DNA of 64,000 nt from Rhodoferax_B ferrireducens_A (GTDB taxonomy: Bacteria; Pseudomonadota; Gammaproteobacteria; Burkholderiales; Burkholderiaceae_C), in contig NZ_JAVDXT010000004.1 in the NCBI RefSeq assembly GCF_031458075.1, forward strand, positions 372,001 to 436,000, read 5' to 3'. Each line of letters opens with the position of its first letter. Position 1 is the first letter of the stretch. Shown piece by piece: positions 23,651 to 32,532 of the stretch. The translations under genes and the position numbers were made by a program. The notes beneath the pieces were generated by a model, which made no database searches, was not told the origin of the DNA, and saw only the letters and a list, made by a program, of their open reading frames with translations.

Positions 23651-25180
23651 ATGGATTTAGATTGGTCGTATTTCTGGTCCTTGTTTTCCATGGGGGTTTT
23701 CTGGCGGGCCTGCGTGACCGTGGTGCAGCTGGGCTCGCTGGCCTGGGGGCTCGGCCTGGTGCTGGGCTTCTTCCTGGCCTGCGCGCGCATCTCCAGCACC
23801 GGCTGGATCAGCGCGCTGGCGGGGGCTTATATCTGGCTGTTCCGCAGCGTGCCGCTGCTGGTGCTGGTGGTGTTTGTGTTCAACCTGCCGCAGATCTTTC
23901 CGGCGAGCCGCAGCGTGATCGGCGAGCCCTTCTTTGCCGGTCTGCTCGCCATGGTGCTGACCGAGGCCGCCTATATGGCCGAGATCCACCGTGGCGGCCT
24001 GCTGTCGGTGGCGCGTGGCCAGCGCGAGGCGGGCCGGGCGCTGGCCTTTGGCCGCTTGGGCGCGATGCGTCTGATCGTGGTACCGCAGGCTTTTCGCATC
24101 GCACTGCCCACGTTGATCAACGAATTCGTCACCATCATCAAGCTGACCTCGCTGGTGTCGGTGATCTCCCTGCCCGAGCTGCTGATGACCGGGCTGCGCC
24201 TGTATTCGCAGAATTTCCTGGTGATGGAAACCTTGCTGGGTGTGGCGGTGTACTACGTGATGCTGGTCACCATATTCAGCACGCTGCTGGGCTGGCTGGA
24301 AAAGCGCCTGGACCTGCAACTGCGTCGTCCGACCACCTTGGACGATGCCGCCTGCACCGCGCTGCGCAACAGCCTGGGCGGCCCGGCGGCCTTGCAGCCG
24401 GTGATTGCTGCGCCCGGCCAGCCCGCCGCGCTGGAGCTGCGCAATATCCACAAAGCCTATGGCGCCCACCAGGTGCTCAAAGGCGTGAACCTGAAGGTCG
24501 GCGCGGGCGAGGTGATCTCCATCATCGGCCCTTCGGGCTCGGGCAAGACTTCGCTGATCCGCACCATCAATGCGCTGGAGAAGATCGACCAGGGCGAAGT
24601 CATTCTGTTTGGCGAAAGCTATATCCACGCCCACGAGTCGCTGGACAGCAGCCGGGTGCGCAACGGTATCCGCCGCATCGGCATGGCTTTCCAGAGCTTC
24701 AACCTGTTCCCGCACCTGAGCGTGATGGACAACGTGCTGCTGGCGCCGCGCTACCACGGCCAGCCGGCCGATGGCAAGCTGCGCCAGACCCGGGCCCAGC
24801 AGCTGCTCGACAAGGTCGGCCTGCTGGCACACCAGCACAAATACCCGCACCAGCTGTCCGGCGGCCAGCAGCAGCGCGTGGCGATTGCCCGCGCGCTGGC
24901 CATGGCGCCCGACGTGATGCTGTTCGACGAGCCCACCTCGGCCCTCGACCCGGAGCTGGTCGGCGAAGTGTTGAAGGTAATCCAGGACCTGGCGCAAGAG
25001 GGCATGACCATGGTGATCGTGACCCATGAGATGGACTTCGCGCTGGCCATCTCCGACCGCGTGCTGTTCATGGAAAACGGCCTGATCCAGCTGGACGCCG
25101 CGCCGCAGCAGATACAACAACCCGACGCGCCCGATAGCACAACACAGCGCGTACGCAGATTCATGGGATTGGAATCCTGA
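23651..25180 (+). CDS. Fused ABC permease-ATPase for polar amino acids
   Basis: A 509-residue fusion of the two cytoplasmic-membrane parts of a HisMQP-type importer. Residues 1-225 are the permease: five helices and the EAA-type loop (ARGQREAGRALAFGRLGAMR, 121-140). A 30-residue linker follows. Residues 258-500 are the ATPase: Walker A GPSGSGKT (293-300), signature LSGGQQQR, Walker B VMLFDEPTSALDPEL and switch His in VTHEMDFA. These parts are usually separate genes. As a homodimer the fusion would give a complete transporter core with the binding protein at 22637. Confidence 0.92.
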   Translation: MDLDWSYFWSLFSMGVFWRACVTVVQLGSLAWGLGLVLGFFLACARISSTGWISALAGAYIWLFRSVPLLVLVVFVFNLPQIFPASRSVIGEPFFAGLLAMVLTEAAYMAEIHRGGLLSVARGQREAGRALAFGRLGAMRLIVVPQAFRIALPTLINEFVTIIKLTSLVSVISLPELLMTGLRLYSQNFLVMETLLGVAVYYVMLVTIFSTLLGWLEKRLDLQLRRPTTLDDAACTALRNSLGGPAALQPVIAAPGQPAALELRNIHKAYGAHQVLKGVNLKVGAGEVISIIGPSGSGKTSLIRTINALEKIDQGEVILFGESYIHAHESLDSSRVRNGIRRIGMAFQSFNLFPHLSVMDNVLLAPRYHGQPADGKLRQTRAQQLLDKVGLLAHQHKYPHQLSGGQQQRVAIARALAMAPDVMLFDEPTSALDPELVGEVLKVIQDLAQEGMTMVIVTHEMDFALAISDRVLFMENGLIQLDAAPQQIQQPDAPDSTTQRVRRFMGLES

Positions 25181-25181
25181 T

Positions 25182-25937
25182 ATGACAAGCACTTCTGACG
25201 AAGCCACCCTGCGCCGCGACCTGGCGGCCGCCTACCGTCTGGCCGCGCTGTTCGGCTGGGACGACACGCTGTACACCCACTTCTCGGTGCGCTTGCCGCG
25301 TGCTGCCGGTGCGGCACCGGAAGACGACCGCTTCCTGATCAACCCCTTCGGCCTGCTGTTCGAGGAAGTCCGGGCCAGCGACCTGCTGGTGGTGGACATG
25401 CGCGGCCGGGTGGTGTCGGGCAGCGCGGATTACAACGTGGCTGGCTTCACCATCCACAGTGCCGTGCACATGGCGCGCGACGACGCCCACTGCGTGCTGC
25501 ACACCCATACCCTGGCGGGCATGGCGGTGGCGGCCTGCGAGGGCGGGCTGCTGCAGCTGAACCAGATCAGCACCGAGTTCTACCAACGCGTAGGCGTGCA
25601 CGCCTACGAGGGCGTGGCTTTTGACCTGGGCGAGCGCGAGCGCATCCAGCAGTCGCTGGGTGCGAACATCGCCTTGCTGCTGCGCCACCACGGTCTGCTG
25701 TCGGTGGGGGCCAGCGTGGCCGATGCGTTCTGCATCATGTTCTACCTGAACCGCGCCTGCGAGATCCAGATGGCGGCCAGCCAGATGGCCGCTACTGCCG
25801 GCCCGGTCACAGCGATCCCCACGCACCTGAGCCAGCATGCCTGCGAGCAACTGCAAAGCGTGGAGCACGAACGCCAGATACTCTGGCAGGCCTGGCTGCG
25901 CCGCCTGGACCGCATCGACCCCTCTTACCGCGATTGA
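25182..25937 (+). CDS. Class II aldolase/adducin-family protein
   Basis: A 251-residue protein with the class II aldolase fold. The zinc-site motifs are present: VLHTHT with two His near residue 105, and LLLRHHGLLSVG with a third His near 165; the N-terminal TLYTHFSVRLP and FLINPFGLLFEEV are typical. Members split fuculose or rhamnulose phosphates, decarboxylate keto-acids, or act on 3-oxo-tetronate phosphates. It starts one base after the stop of the transporter fusion and is followed 12 bases later by a hydroxyacid dehydrogenase, so both probably act in one pathway. Substrate unknown. Confidence 0.87.
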   Translation: MTSTSDEATLRRDLAAAYRLAALFGWDDTLYTHFSVRLPRAAGAAPEDDRFLINPFGLLFEEVRASDLLVVDMRGRVVSGSADYNVAGFTIHSAVHMARDDAHCVLHTHTLAGMAVAACEGGLLQLNQISTEFYQRVGVHAYEGVAFDLGERERIQQSLGANIALLLRHHGLLSVGASVADAFCIMFYLNRACEIQMAASQMAATAGPVTAIPTHLSQHACEQLQSVEHERQILWQAWLRRLDRIDPSYRD

Positions 25938-25949
25938 TCTCTTAGCTCC

Positions 25950-26894
25950 ATGCCCACTCTGCTGCTCTGTAGTGCCACCGATGACCTGAGCGACCTGTAC
26001 CCGCTCTTCCGCGACGAGGTCGCGCGCCGCCTGCCTGGTTTGCAGGTACGGCTGTGGCCCGACATGCCCGACCCTGCCGATGTAGAGGCCGTGGCCGGCT
26101 GGTATCCGCCGGCCGGGCTGATGCAGACCCTGCCGAACCTGCGCCTGGCCTCGTCCATCGCCGCCGGTGTCGACCATGTGCTCGGCCCGGCCCAGCCGCG
26201 CCCCGAGGTGCCGGTCTGCCGCATCGTCGATCCCGGCCTGGCCGCCGGCATGGCCGAATACGTGCTGTGGGCCGTGCTGTACTACCACCGTGCGCTGGAC
26301 CAGGCAGTCCAGCAGCAGGCGCAGCGCCTGTGGAAGATGCCAGTGCAAAAGGCCGCCCCGCAAACCCATGTAGGCCTGATGGGCCTGGGCGCGCTGGGCA
26401 GCCACCTGGCCCGCGTGCTGCGGGCTCAGGGTTTTGCCGTCAGCGGCTGGTCGCGCTCGGCCCACGCCATCGACGGCGTGACCACCTATGCAGGGCCAGA
26501 GGCGTTGAATGACTTTCTGCGCGCGCCCGATGTGTTGGTGTGTCTGCTGCCGTTGACCGATGCGACCCGCGGCATATTGAATCGCCCGCTATTCGACAAT
26601 GTGAAGCCTGGTGCGGCCCTGGTGCATTGCGGCCGGGGCGAGCATCTGGTGGTCGACGACCTGCTGCAGGCGCTGGACCAGGGCCATCTGCGCGGTGCTG
26701 TGCTCGATGTATTTGCCCAGGAGCCCTTGCCGGCTGCCAGCCCGCTGTGGGCGCACCCGCGCGTGGTGGTCACGCCGCACATGGCTTCGGGTGCGCAGCC
26801 CGCGGTCATCGTCGGCCAGATCCTCGACAACCTGCAGCGCGTGCGCAGCGGCCAGCCGGTGCTGAACACCGTGGACCGCAGCGCCGGTTACTGA
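25950..26894 (+). CDS. D-2-hydroxyacid dehydrogenase, GhrA (glyoxylate/hydroxypyruvate reductase A) type
   Basis: A 314-residue NAD(P)-dependent reductase. The cofactor loop is GLMGLGALGSHLARVL (about residues 143-158) followed by the Arg-containing segment GWSRSAH that favours NADPH. Catalytic positions appear in HCGRGEHLV (Arg), DVFAQEPLP (Glu) and TPHMASGAQP (His). GhrA-type enzymes reduce glyoxylate and hydroxypyruvate. Last gene of the 19690-26894 cluster, it may remove a 2-keto-acid or glyoxylate formed by the aldolase or oxygenase step. The product class is firm; the substrate is inferred. Confidence 0.88.
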   Translation: MPTLLLCSATDDLSDLYPLFRDEVARRLPGLQVRLWPDMPDPADVEAVAGWYPPAGLMQTLPNLRLASSIAAGVDHVLGPAQPRPEVPVCRIVDPGLAAGMAEYVLWAVLYYHRALDQAVQQQAQRLWKMPVQKAAPQTHVGLMGLGALGSHLARVLRAQGFAVSGWSRSAHAIDGVTTYAGPEALNDFLRAPDVLVCLLPLTDATRGILNRPLFDNVKPGAALVHCGRGEHLVVDDLLQALDQGHLRGAVLDVFAQEPLPAASPLWAHPRVVVTPHMASGAQPAVIVGQILDNLQRVRSGQPVLNTVDRSAGY

Positions 26895-26904
26895 GTTTGC
26901 TGGC

Positions 26905-27851
26905 TTAGCCGTAGAGCCAGGCTACAAAGCCCATCACGGCCGACACCGTGATCAGGGCCAGCAGGGTGGACACCGCCACGCTGGCGGTGATCAGCTCCTG
27001 TTTCACCTGGTAGCGCTGGGCGAACAGGAATACGTTCGCGCCCATGGGCAAGGAGGCGGCCACCACCATCACGGTCAGCGGCAGGCCGCCCAGGCCCAGC
27101 AGCCAGCCTATGGCGACCACCAGCAGCGGGTGCAGCAGGTTCTTCACCAGGGCTAGGCCCATGGCGCCGTGTAGATGCGGGCCGATGCGGTTCTGCGCCA
27201 GGGTCACGCCCACCATCACCAGGGCCAGCGGGCCAAACGCCTGGCCCAGCAGCATCAGCGGGGTGTCGACCACCGCCGGGATGGTCCAGCCGGTTTGCGC
27301 GAACAGCAGGCCCGCCAGGATGGGAATCGGCACCGGGTGGACCACCGCGTTGCGCACCGCCTGCCAGACCAGCAGGGCCATGTGGTGCTGCGGACCGCCG
27401 CTCTGCGCATCCTCGCGCGCCACGGCCAGCTCCACGGCCACCGTGGCCGTGGTCAGCATCACCAGCGCATGCAGGGATACCAGGGTCAGCAGCGTCACCA
27501 TGCCTTCGGGCCCGTAGGCCAGGCCCACCAGCGGGATGCCAATCATCACCAGGTTGCTGTAGGTATTGGCCATGCCCAGCACCGCGGCCGTGCGGTTAAA
27601 GCCACGGACCAGCAGCGTGCCCGCAAAGATCAGGCCGGCGGCCAGAAAGTACGCGGCCACCGGCTTCAGGTTCAGCTGTTCCACGTGCACCTGGCTCATG
27701 GCCCGGAACAGCAGGGCGGGCGACAGCAGCAGGAACACCAGGTTCGACAGGTCTTTGACCGAGGCCGCGCCAATCCACTGGCGGTGGCCGGCCAGCCCAG
27801 GCTGATCAGCAGCACCACGGGCAGCAGGGAAGAAAGGATGAGGTGGTTCAC
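26905..27851 (-). pseudogene. AEC-family permease gene with a frameshift near its 5' end
   Basis: The main frame (to 26905) encodes about 290 residues of an auxin-efflux-carrier-type permease with ten-helix character (LLLSPALLFRAMSQVHVEQL, YSNLVMIGIPLVGLAYGPEG, LSLPMGANVFLFAQRY). The natural N-terminus, NHLILSSLLPVVLLISLG, lies in another frame beginning at a GTG at 27851. The switch is needed around 27790-27795, where one or four bases seem to be missing between ISLG and AGHRQWIGAASVKDLSNLVF. The gene is thus either recently inactivated or carries a sequencing error. A shorter protein from an internal GTG would lack the first helix. Such carriers export or import small organic acids. Confidence 0.7.
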
Positions 27852-27911
27852 GAGCGGGTCAGCGGGGTTGTGGCCGCAGTGTAAACACCGCGTTGACTGC
27901 GGCTTGTGCGT

Positions 27912-27979
27912 GATTTGCTATTAAATAAGTAGCTGCTTGCGCAGGAAGAATATGCGCTAGAGCCATTATTTCCTTAAAT
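27912..27979 (+). repeat. Dispersed intergenic repeat, GCGC-hairpin family, copy C
   Basis: It reads GATTTGCTATTAAATAAGTA, GCTGCTTGCGCAGG, loop, TATGCGCTAGAGCCATTATT. It lies in the 254-base gap between the AEC gene and a LysR gene; the rest of that gap (27980-28105) should hold the LysR promoter. Confidence 0.75.
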
Positions 27980-28105
27980 TTCTGCGGAGTACGGCGGTGC
28001 TTCTGCCTGGGCACTTGGCCGATTTCTGCATATGCACATGCGGATTTATTATTTGTAAATGGCATGCTAAATGCGTCATGATTCATTATTTGGATAATAC
28101 GAGCG

Positions 28106-29101
28106 ATGGAATTCCGACAACTTGAGGCCTTTGCCGCGGTCATGTCCACTGGCAGCATCACCGCTGCGGCCCAGCTGTTGGCGCGTTCCCAGCCGGCGGT
28201 GACGCGCTTGGTGCAAGAACTCGAGGCCGAGATCGGCTATGCACTGTTTTCGCGCAACGGCCCGCGGGTTACGCCCAGCGAGCAAGGTTTTCTGCTGTAT
28301 GAAGACGTGGAGCGCGCCCTGGGCGGCCTGCGCCAGATCCACCAGCGCGCCGCCGAAATTGCCCGCGGCGATGCCCAGCCGCTGCTGCTGGCCGCTACCT
28401 CGGCCTTGTCGGTCGGCCTGCTGCCGCAGGCGCTGAAGCGCGTTGAAACGCAGACCGGCGCCGCACCTATCCAACTGCGCACCGCCTCGCCCGAGCAGGT
28501 GGTGCATGCGGTGCTGACCGGCGCGGTGCAGCTCGGCGCCAGCAGCCTGCCGCTGGAGCACCGTGGCCTGGACGTGCACTGGATCGCCCAGCTGCCCTGC
28601 GTGGCCGTGCTGGCGCAGGACGACCCCCTGGCCGCCCATGCCACCGTGCCGTTGGCGGCCCTGGCCCAGCGCCGCATCATCACCATGAGCAATCCATTCC
28701 GCCTGCGGCACCGGCTGGACGCGGTGCTGGCGCGTGCCGGCCGTCCGCCCGAGCAAAGGGCGGCGCTGATAGAAACCAATTCCTCGGTGAACGCCCAGGC
28801 CCTGGTGCGCGCCGGCTTGGGCGTGGCCGTGCTGGAGCCGCTGACGGCCCACGGCGCGCCGCTGGAAGGCGTGGTGGTGCGGCCCATCGATGTAGATATT
28901 CCGTTTTTCTTCGGCGTGATCACGCCCCAGTCCCGGCCGCTGACCGCCGCGGTGCAGGCCGTGATCGACGCACTGCTGGTCGTCGCTTCCGTGCTGCCCG
29001 GCTTTGTGCAGCACGACGCCGCCAACCACGCGGCCCTGCTGCAAGCGATTTACGGCGACGAGGCCGGAGTGCAAAAAGTTTCCCGAAAGGTGTCCCGATG
29101 A
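28106..29101 (+). CDS. LysR-type regulator of the peptide-transporter cluster
   Basis: A 331-residue LysR protein. The DNA-binding domain is at residues 1-60 (FRQLEAFAAVMSTGSITAAA, SQPAVTRLVQELEAEIGYAL) and the effector domain follows (LLLAATSALSVGLLPQAL, AVQLGASSLPLE). It is about 30 residues longer than usual, with a C-terminal tail. Its stop overlaps the start of the flavin monooxygenase (ATGA), so this regulator is co-transcribed with the genes it probably controls, unlike the usual divergent layout. Confidence 0.88.
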   Translation: MEFRQLEAFAAVMSTGSITAAAQLLARSQPAVTRLVQELEAEIGYALFSRNGPRVTPSEQGFLLYEDVERALGGLRQIHQRAAEIARGDAQPLLLAATSALSVGLLPQALKRVETQTGAAPIQLRTASPEQVVHAVLTGAVQLGASSLPLEHRGLDVHWIAQLPCVAVLAQDDPLAAHATVPLAALAQRRIITMSNPFRLRHRLDAVLARAGRPPEQRAALIETNSSVNAQALVRAGLGVAVLEPLTAHGAPLEGVVVRPIDVDIPFFFGVITPQSRPLTAAVQAVIDALLVVASVLPGFVQHDAANHAALLQAIYGDEAGVQKVSRKVSR

Positions 29102-30579
29102 ATTCCCGCTCTCCCGACCTGGCCGCAGCCACCGGTCTGCCCGCGCTGGAAGCCCGCCTGCGGCAGGACCTGCAGTGGCTGGGCTTGCCCGCGCGCCGCT
29201 GGGTGCCGCCGCGCAGCCGCGACGGCGCGCCGGTGCTGGACGTGGCCATCGTCGGCGGTGGCATGGCCGGCCTGGCGCTGGCGGCGTCGCTCAGCCACCT
29301 GGGCGTGCAGGCGCGCATCTTCGACCGCGCACCTGCGGGCTTTGAAGGCCCGTGGGCTACCACGGCGCGCATGGAAACCCTGCGCTCACCTAAGGAGCTG
29401 ACCGGCCCGGCCTTGGGCCTACCGGCGCTGACCTTTCGCGCCTGGTTCGAAGCCCAGTTTGGCCTGGCCGCTTGGGACGCGCTGGACAAAATTCCGCGCC
29501 TGCAGTGGGCCGAATACCTGCGCTGGTACCGCCAGGTGCTGGCCCTCGACGTGCGCAACCAGCAGCAGGTGCTGGCCGTGCGTCCGCGGGCCGATGGCCT
29601 GGTGCAGCTGGATTTGGCAGACGGCGCACGCGGCGGCGCGACTTACCAGGTGCTGACCCGCCATGCGGTGCTGGCCACCGGCCGCGATGGGCTGGGTGGC
29701 CCCTGGGTGCCCGACTGGGCGCAAGCGCTGCCGCGCGCCGCCTGGGGCCATTCGGCCGAGAACTGGGATGCCGCGACCCTGGCTGGCAAGCGCGTCGCTG
29801 TGGTCGGCGGCGGTGCCTCGGCCATGGACAGCGCGGCCACCGCGCTGGAAGCCGGTGCCGCCCGGGTTGACCTGCTGGTCCGCCGCGCCGAGCTGCCGCG
29901 CATCAACAAGGGCAAGGGCGCCGGCAGCCCCGGCATGGCCCACGGTTTCCAAGTCTTGCCGGATGACTGGAAATGGCGCATCCGCCACTACATCAATGTG
30001 CAGCAGGTGCCGCCGCCGCAGGGCAGCACGCTGCGCGTGTCGCGCCACGCGAATGCCCACTTCCACCTGGGCGCAGCGGTGCAGTCGGCTGCGCTGCGGC
30101 CCGATGGCGCACTGCGCCTGGAAACCGCCAAGGGGCCTATTGCCGCCGACTTTGTGATCTTCTGCACCGGCTTCCGCGCCGACTGGAGCCTGCGCCCCGA
30201 GTTTGCCGCCTTTGCACCGCAAGTGCGCCTGTGGCAAGACCGCTACCAGCCCGCCGCCGGCCTGGCCGATGGCGAGCTGGCCGAATCGCCCGACCTGGGG
30301 CCGCTGTTCGAGTTCCAGGAAAAAAAACCCGGCGCCTGCCCGGGTCTGGAGCGCGTGCACTGCTTCTGCTACCCGTCCGCGCTGACGCATGGCGCGGTGT
30401 CCGGCGATATTCCGCAGATCAGCGACGGCGCCAAGCGCCTGGCCCAGGGCCTGGCGGGCAAGCTGTTCAGTGACGACGTGGCCCTGCATTTCACCGCGAT
30501 GGAAAACTACGCGGAGCCCGAGCTGGTGGGCGACGAGTGGATGCCCGCCGAGTTTCCTGCTTACGAGGAGCGGACATGA
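29098..30579 (+). CDS. FAD/NAD(P)H-dependent flavoprotein monooxygenase (class B-like)
   Basis: A 493-residue flavoprotein. The FAD-binding motif is VAIVGGGMAGLALA (49-62) and the NAD(P)H motif VAVVGGGASAMDSA (233-246), the two-Rossmann layout of class B monooxygenases and N-hydroxylases. ATG motifs (AVLATGRDG; FVIFCTGFRADW) support this. The catalytic fingerprint of Baeyer-Villiger enzymes was not found, so S- or N-oxidation is as likely. It sits between its LysR gene and a peptide-type ABC transporter and probably oxidises the imported compound. An A8 run near 30320 keeps the frame open and shows no frameshift sign. Confidence 0.8.
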   Translation: MNSRSPDLAAATGLPALEARLRQDLQWLGLPARRWVPPRSRDGAPVLDVAIVGGGMAGLALAASLSHLGVQARIFDRAPAGFEGPWATTARMETLRSPKELTGPALGLPALTFRAWFEAQFGLAAWDALDKIPRLQWAEYLRWYRQVLALDVRNQQQVLAVRPRADGLVQLDLADGARGGATYQVLTRHAVLATGRDGLGGPWVPDWAQALPRAAWGHSAENWDAATLAGKRVAVVGGGASAMDSAATALEAGAARVDLLVRRAELPRINKGKGAGSPGMAHGFQVLPDDWKWRIRHYINVQQVPPPQGSTLRVSRHANAHFHLGAAVQSAALRPDGALRLETAKGPIAADFVIFCTGFRADWSLRPEFAAFAPQVRLWQDRYQPAAGLADGELAESPDLGPLFEFQEKKPGACPGLERVHCFCYPSALTHGAVSGDIPQISDGAKRLAQGLAGKLFSDDVALHFTAMENYAEPELVGDEWMPAEFPAYEERT

Positions 30580-30591
30580 GCGCCGCCGAGC

Positions 30592-30660
30592 CGTCCCAAG
30601 GCGCGGGCCTCCTTGAGGGGGTGGGTGCAGCACACGCAGTGGCAAGCCTGAGGGTGTGCA
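30592..30660 (-). repeat. Possible degenerate repeat remnant before dppB
   Basis: Read on the minus strand, the 82-base gap gives CACACCCTCAGGCT, then CACTGCGTGTGCTGCA, then CCACCCCCTCAAGGAGGC. This follows the layout of the first half of the structured repeat at 23448 (CACCCCCAGGCT, CAGTGCTGCGCA, AACCCCCTTGCAGGGGGC), but conservation is low and the nested second stem is not seen. Confidence 0.3.
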
Positions 30661-30661
30661 T

Positions 30662-31636
30662 ATGACCGGCTGGCTGTTGCGTCGCATCGGCCAGGCCGGG
30701 CTGGTGGTGCTGGTGATGACCCTGATCGTCTTCGTCGGCCTGCACGCCATCGGCAACCCGGTGGACATCCTGATCGGCGACGACCTGAACCAGCAGGAGC
30801 GCCTGGCCGCCATCGCCCGCCTGGGCCTGGACCAGCCGCTGTGGCAGCAATACATTGCTTTCGCCAAAGGCGCGCTCAGCGGCAACCTGGGCAAGAGCTT
30901 TGTCTACCAGGAAGACGCGGTGCGCCTCATCCTGCAGCGCCTGCCAGCCACGCTGGAGCTGGCGGTGTCGGCGCTGCTGCTGGCTGTGCTGCTGGGCGTG
31001 CCCATGGGCTTGTTCGCCGGCATGAAGCCCGACCATGCGCTGTCCAAGGCCTTGATGGCGACCAGCATCGTCGGGTTCTCGCTGCCGGCCTTCTGGGTGG
31101 CGCTGATGCTGATCATGCTGTTCAGTGTGCAGCTGGGCTGGCTACCGGCCAGCGGCCGTGGCGAGACGCGTATGTTCCTGGGCATTGCCTGGTCCTGGCT
31201 GACGCTGGACGGCCTGCAGCATCTGGTGCTGCCGGCTTTCAACCTGGCGCTGTTCAAGATCTCGCTGGTACTGCGCCTGACCCGCGCCGGTGTGCGCGAG
31301 GTGCTGCCGCAGGACTTCGTGAAGTTCGCGCGCGCCAAGGGCTTGTCGCCGCTGCGCGTGATGCTGGCCCATGTGCTGCGCAATACCTTGATCCCGCTGG
31401 TGACGGTGCTGGGCCTGGAGCTGGGCTCGACCATCGCCTACGCGGTGGTCACCGAAACCATCTTCGCCTGGCCGGGTGCCGGCAAGCTGATCCTGGACAG
31501 CATCAACTCGCTGGATCGCCCGGTGGTGGTGGCCTACCTGATGGTGGTGGTGGTGCTGTTCGTCTGTATCAACCTGGTGGTGGACCTGCTCTACCGCCTG
31601 CTCGACCCGCGTGCGCGGCTGGAAGGTGCCAAATGA
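30662..31636 (+). CDS. Peptide/nickel-type ABC permease, DppB-like
   Basis: A 324-residue inner-membrane permease. The N-terminal MTGWLLRRIGQAGLVVLVMT with the first helix, the large periplasmic segment holding DDLNQQERLAAIARLGLDQPL, and the C-terminal ETIFAWPGAGKLILDSI are typical of DppB/OppB. The EAA loop is REVLPQDFVKFARAKGLSPL. The ATG at 30662 is preferred to a GTG two codons earlier. It is the first gene of a complete importer (B, C, D, F, A) and overlaps the next start by 4 bases. Confidence 0.93.
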   Translation: MTGWLLRRIGQAGLVVLVMTLIVFVGLHAIGNPVDILIGDDLNQQERLAAIARLGLDQPLWQQYIAFAKGALSGNLGKSFVYQEDAVRLILQRLPATLELAVSALLLAVLLGVPMGLFAGMKPDHALSKALMATSIVGFSLPAFWVALMLIMLFSVQLGWLPASGRGETRMFLGIAWSWLTLDGLQHLVLPAFNLALFKISLVLRLTRAGVREVLPQDFVKFARAKGLSPLRVMLAHVLRNTLIPLVTVLGLELGSTIAYAVVTETIFAWPGAGKLILDSINSLDRPVVVAYLMVVVVLFVCINLVVDLLYRLLDPRARLEGAK

Positions 31637-32532
31637 AGCCGGCGCGTAATTTTGACGAGCGCTCCATCTGGTGGCGCGTGGCTACGGACTTTGCGCAGTC
31701 GCGCATCGCCCTGGGTGGCTTGGCGGTGCTGGCCCTGGTGCTGCTGGCCGCGCTCTGCGCGCCCTGGATCACGCCGCAGAACCCGTATGACCTGATGCAG
31801 CTGGACGTGATGGATGCGCGCCTGCATCCGGGCACGGCCAACGGCCTGGGCAGCTTCACCTACTGGCTGGGCACCGACGGCCAAGGCCGCGACCTGTACT
31901 CGGCCATCGTCTACGGCCTGCGCATCAGCCTGCTGGTGGGCATAGGCTCGGCGCTGATCGCCGGCATTCTTGGCACCCTGGTGGGCCTGCTGGCCGCCTA
32001 TGCGGGCGGCAAGGTCGATGCGCTGCTGATGCGCCTGGTCGATCTGCTGCTGTCCTTCCCCACCATCCTCATGGCCTTGATGATCCTGGCCTATGTGGGC
32101 AAGGGCGTGGGCAATGTGATCCTGACCCTGGTGCTGCTGGAGTGGGCGTATTACGCGCGCACCGCCCGCGGCCAGGCACTGGTGGAGGGCCGGCGCGACT
32201 ACGTGGAAGCCGCGCGCGGCCAGGGCATTCCGGCCTGGCGTATCGCCATCGGCCATGTGTTACCTAACTGCATGCCACCGCTGATGGTGATCGGTGCGCT
32301 GCAGGTGGCGCGCGCCATCACGCTGGAGGCCACGCTGTCCTTTCTGGGCCTGGGCGTGCCGATTACCGAGCCCTCGCTGGGCCTGCTGATTTCCAACGGC
32401 TACCAGTACCTGCTGTCGAACGAATACTGGATCAGTTTCTTCCCCGGCGTGGCGCTGCTCGCCACCATCGTCGCCATCAACCTGGTCGGCGACCAGCTGC
32501 GCGATGTACTCAATCCAAGGTTGCAAAAATGA
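31633..32532 (+). CDS. Peptide/nickel-type ABC permease, DppC-like
   Basis: A 299-residue inner-membrane permease. The N-terminal helix (GGLAVLALVLLAALCAPWIT), the LGTDGQGRDLYSAIVYGLRI motif and the EAA loop region (YVEAARGQGIPAWRIAIGHV) are those of DppC/OppC. It overlaps dppB and the ATPase gene by 4 bases each, ensuring equal synthesis. It pairs with DppB to form the channel. Confidence 0.93.
   Translation: MKPARNFDERSIWWRVATDFAQSRIALGGLAVLALVLLAALCAPWITPQNPYDLMQLDVMDARLHPGTANGLGSFTYWLGTDGQGRDLYSAIVYGLRISLLVGIGSALIAGILGTLVGLLAAYAGGKVDALLMRLVDLLLSFPTILMALMILAYVGKGVGNVILTLVLLEWAYYARTARGQALVEGRRDYVEAARGQGIPAWRIAIGHVLPNCMPPLMVIGALQVARAITLEATLSFLGLGVPITEPSLGLLISNGYQYLLSNEYWISFFPGVALLATIVAINLVGDQLRDVLNPRLQK

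Noticed and set aside
30310..30330. A8 run in the flavin monooxygenase as a second frameshift site
   Set aside because: The zero frame continues for 80 more codons of conserved-looking protein, and the alternative frames have no domain to reach.
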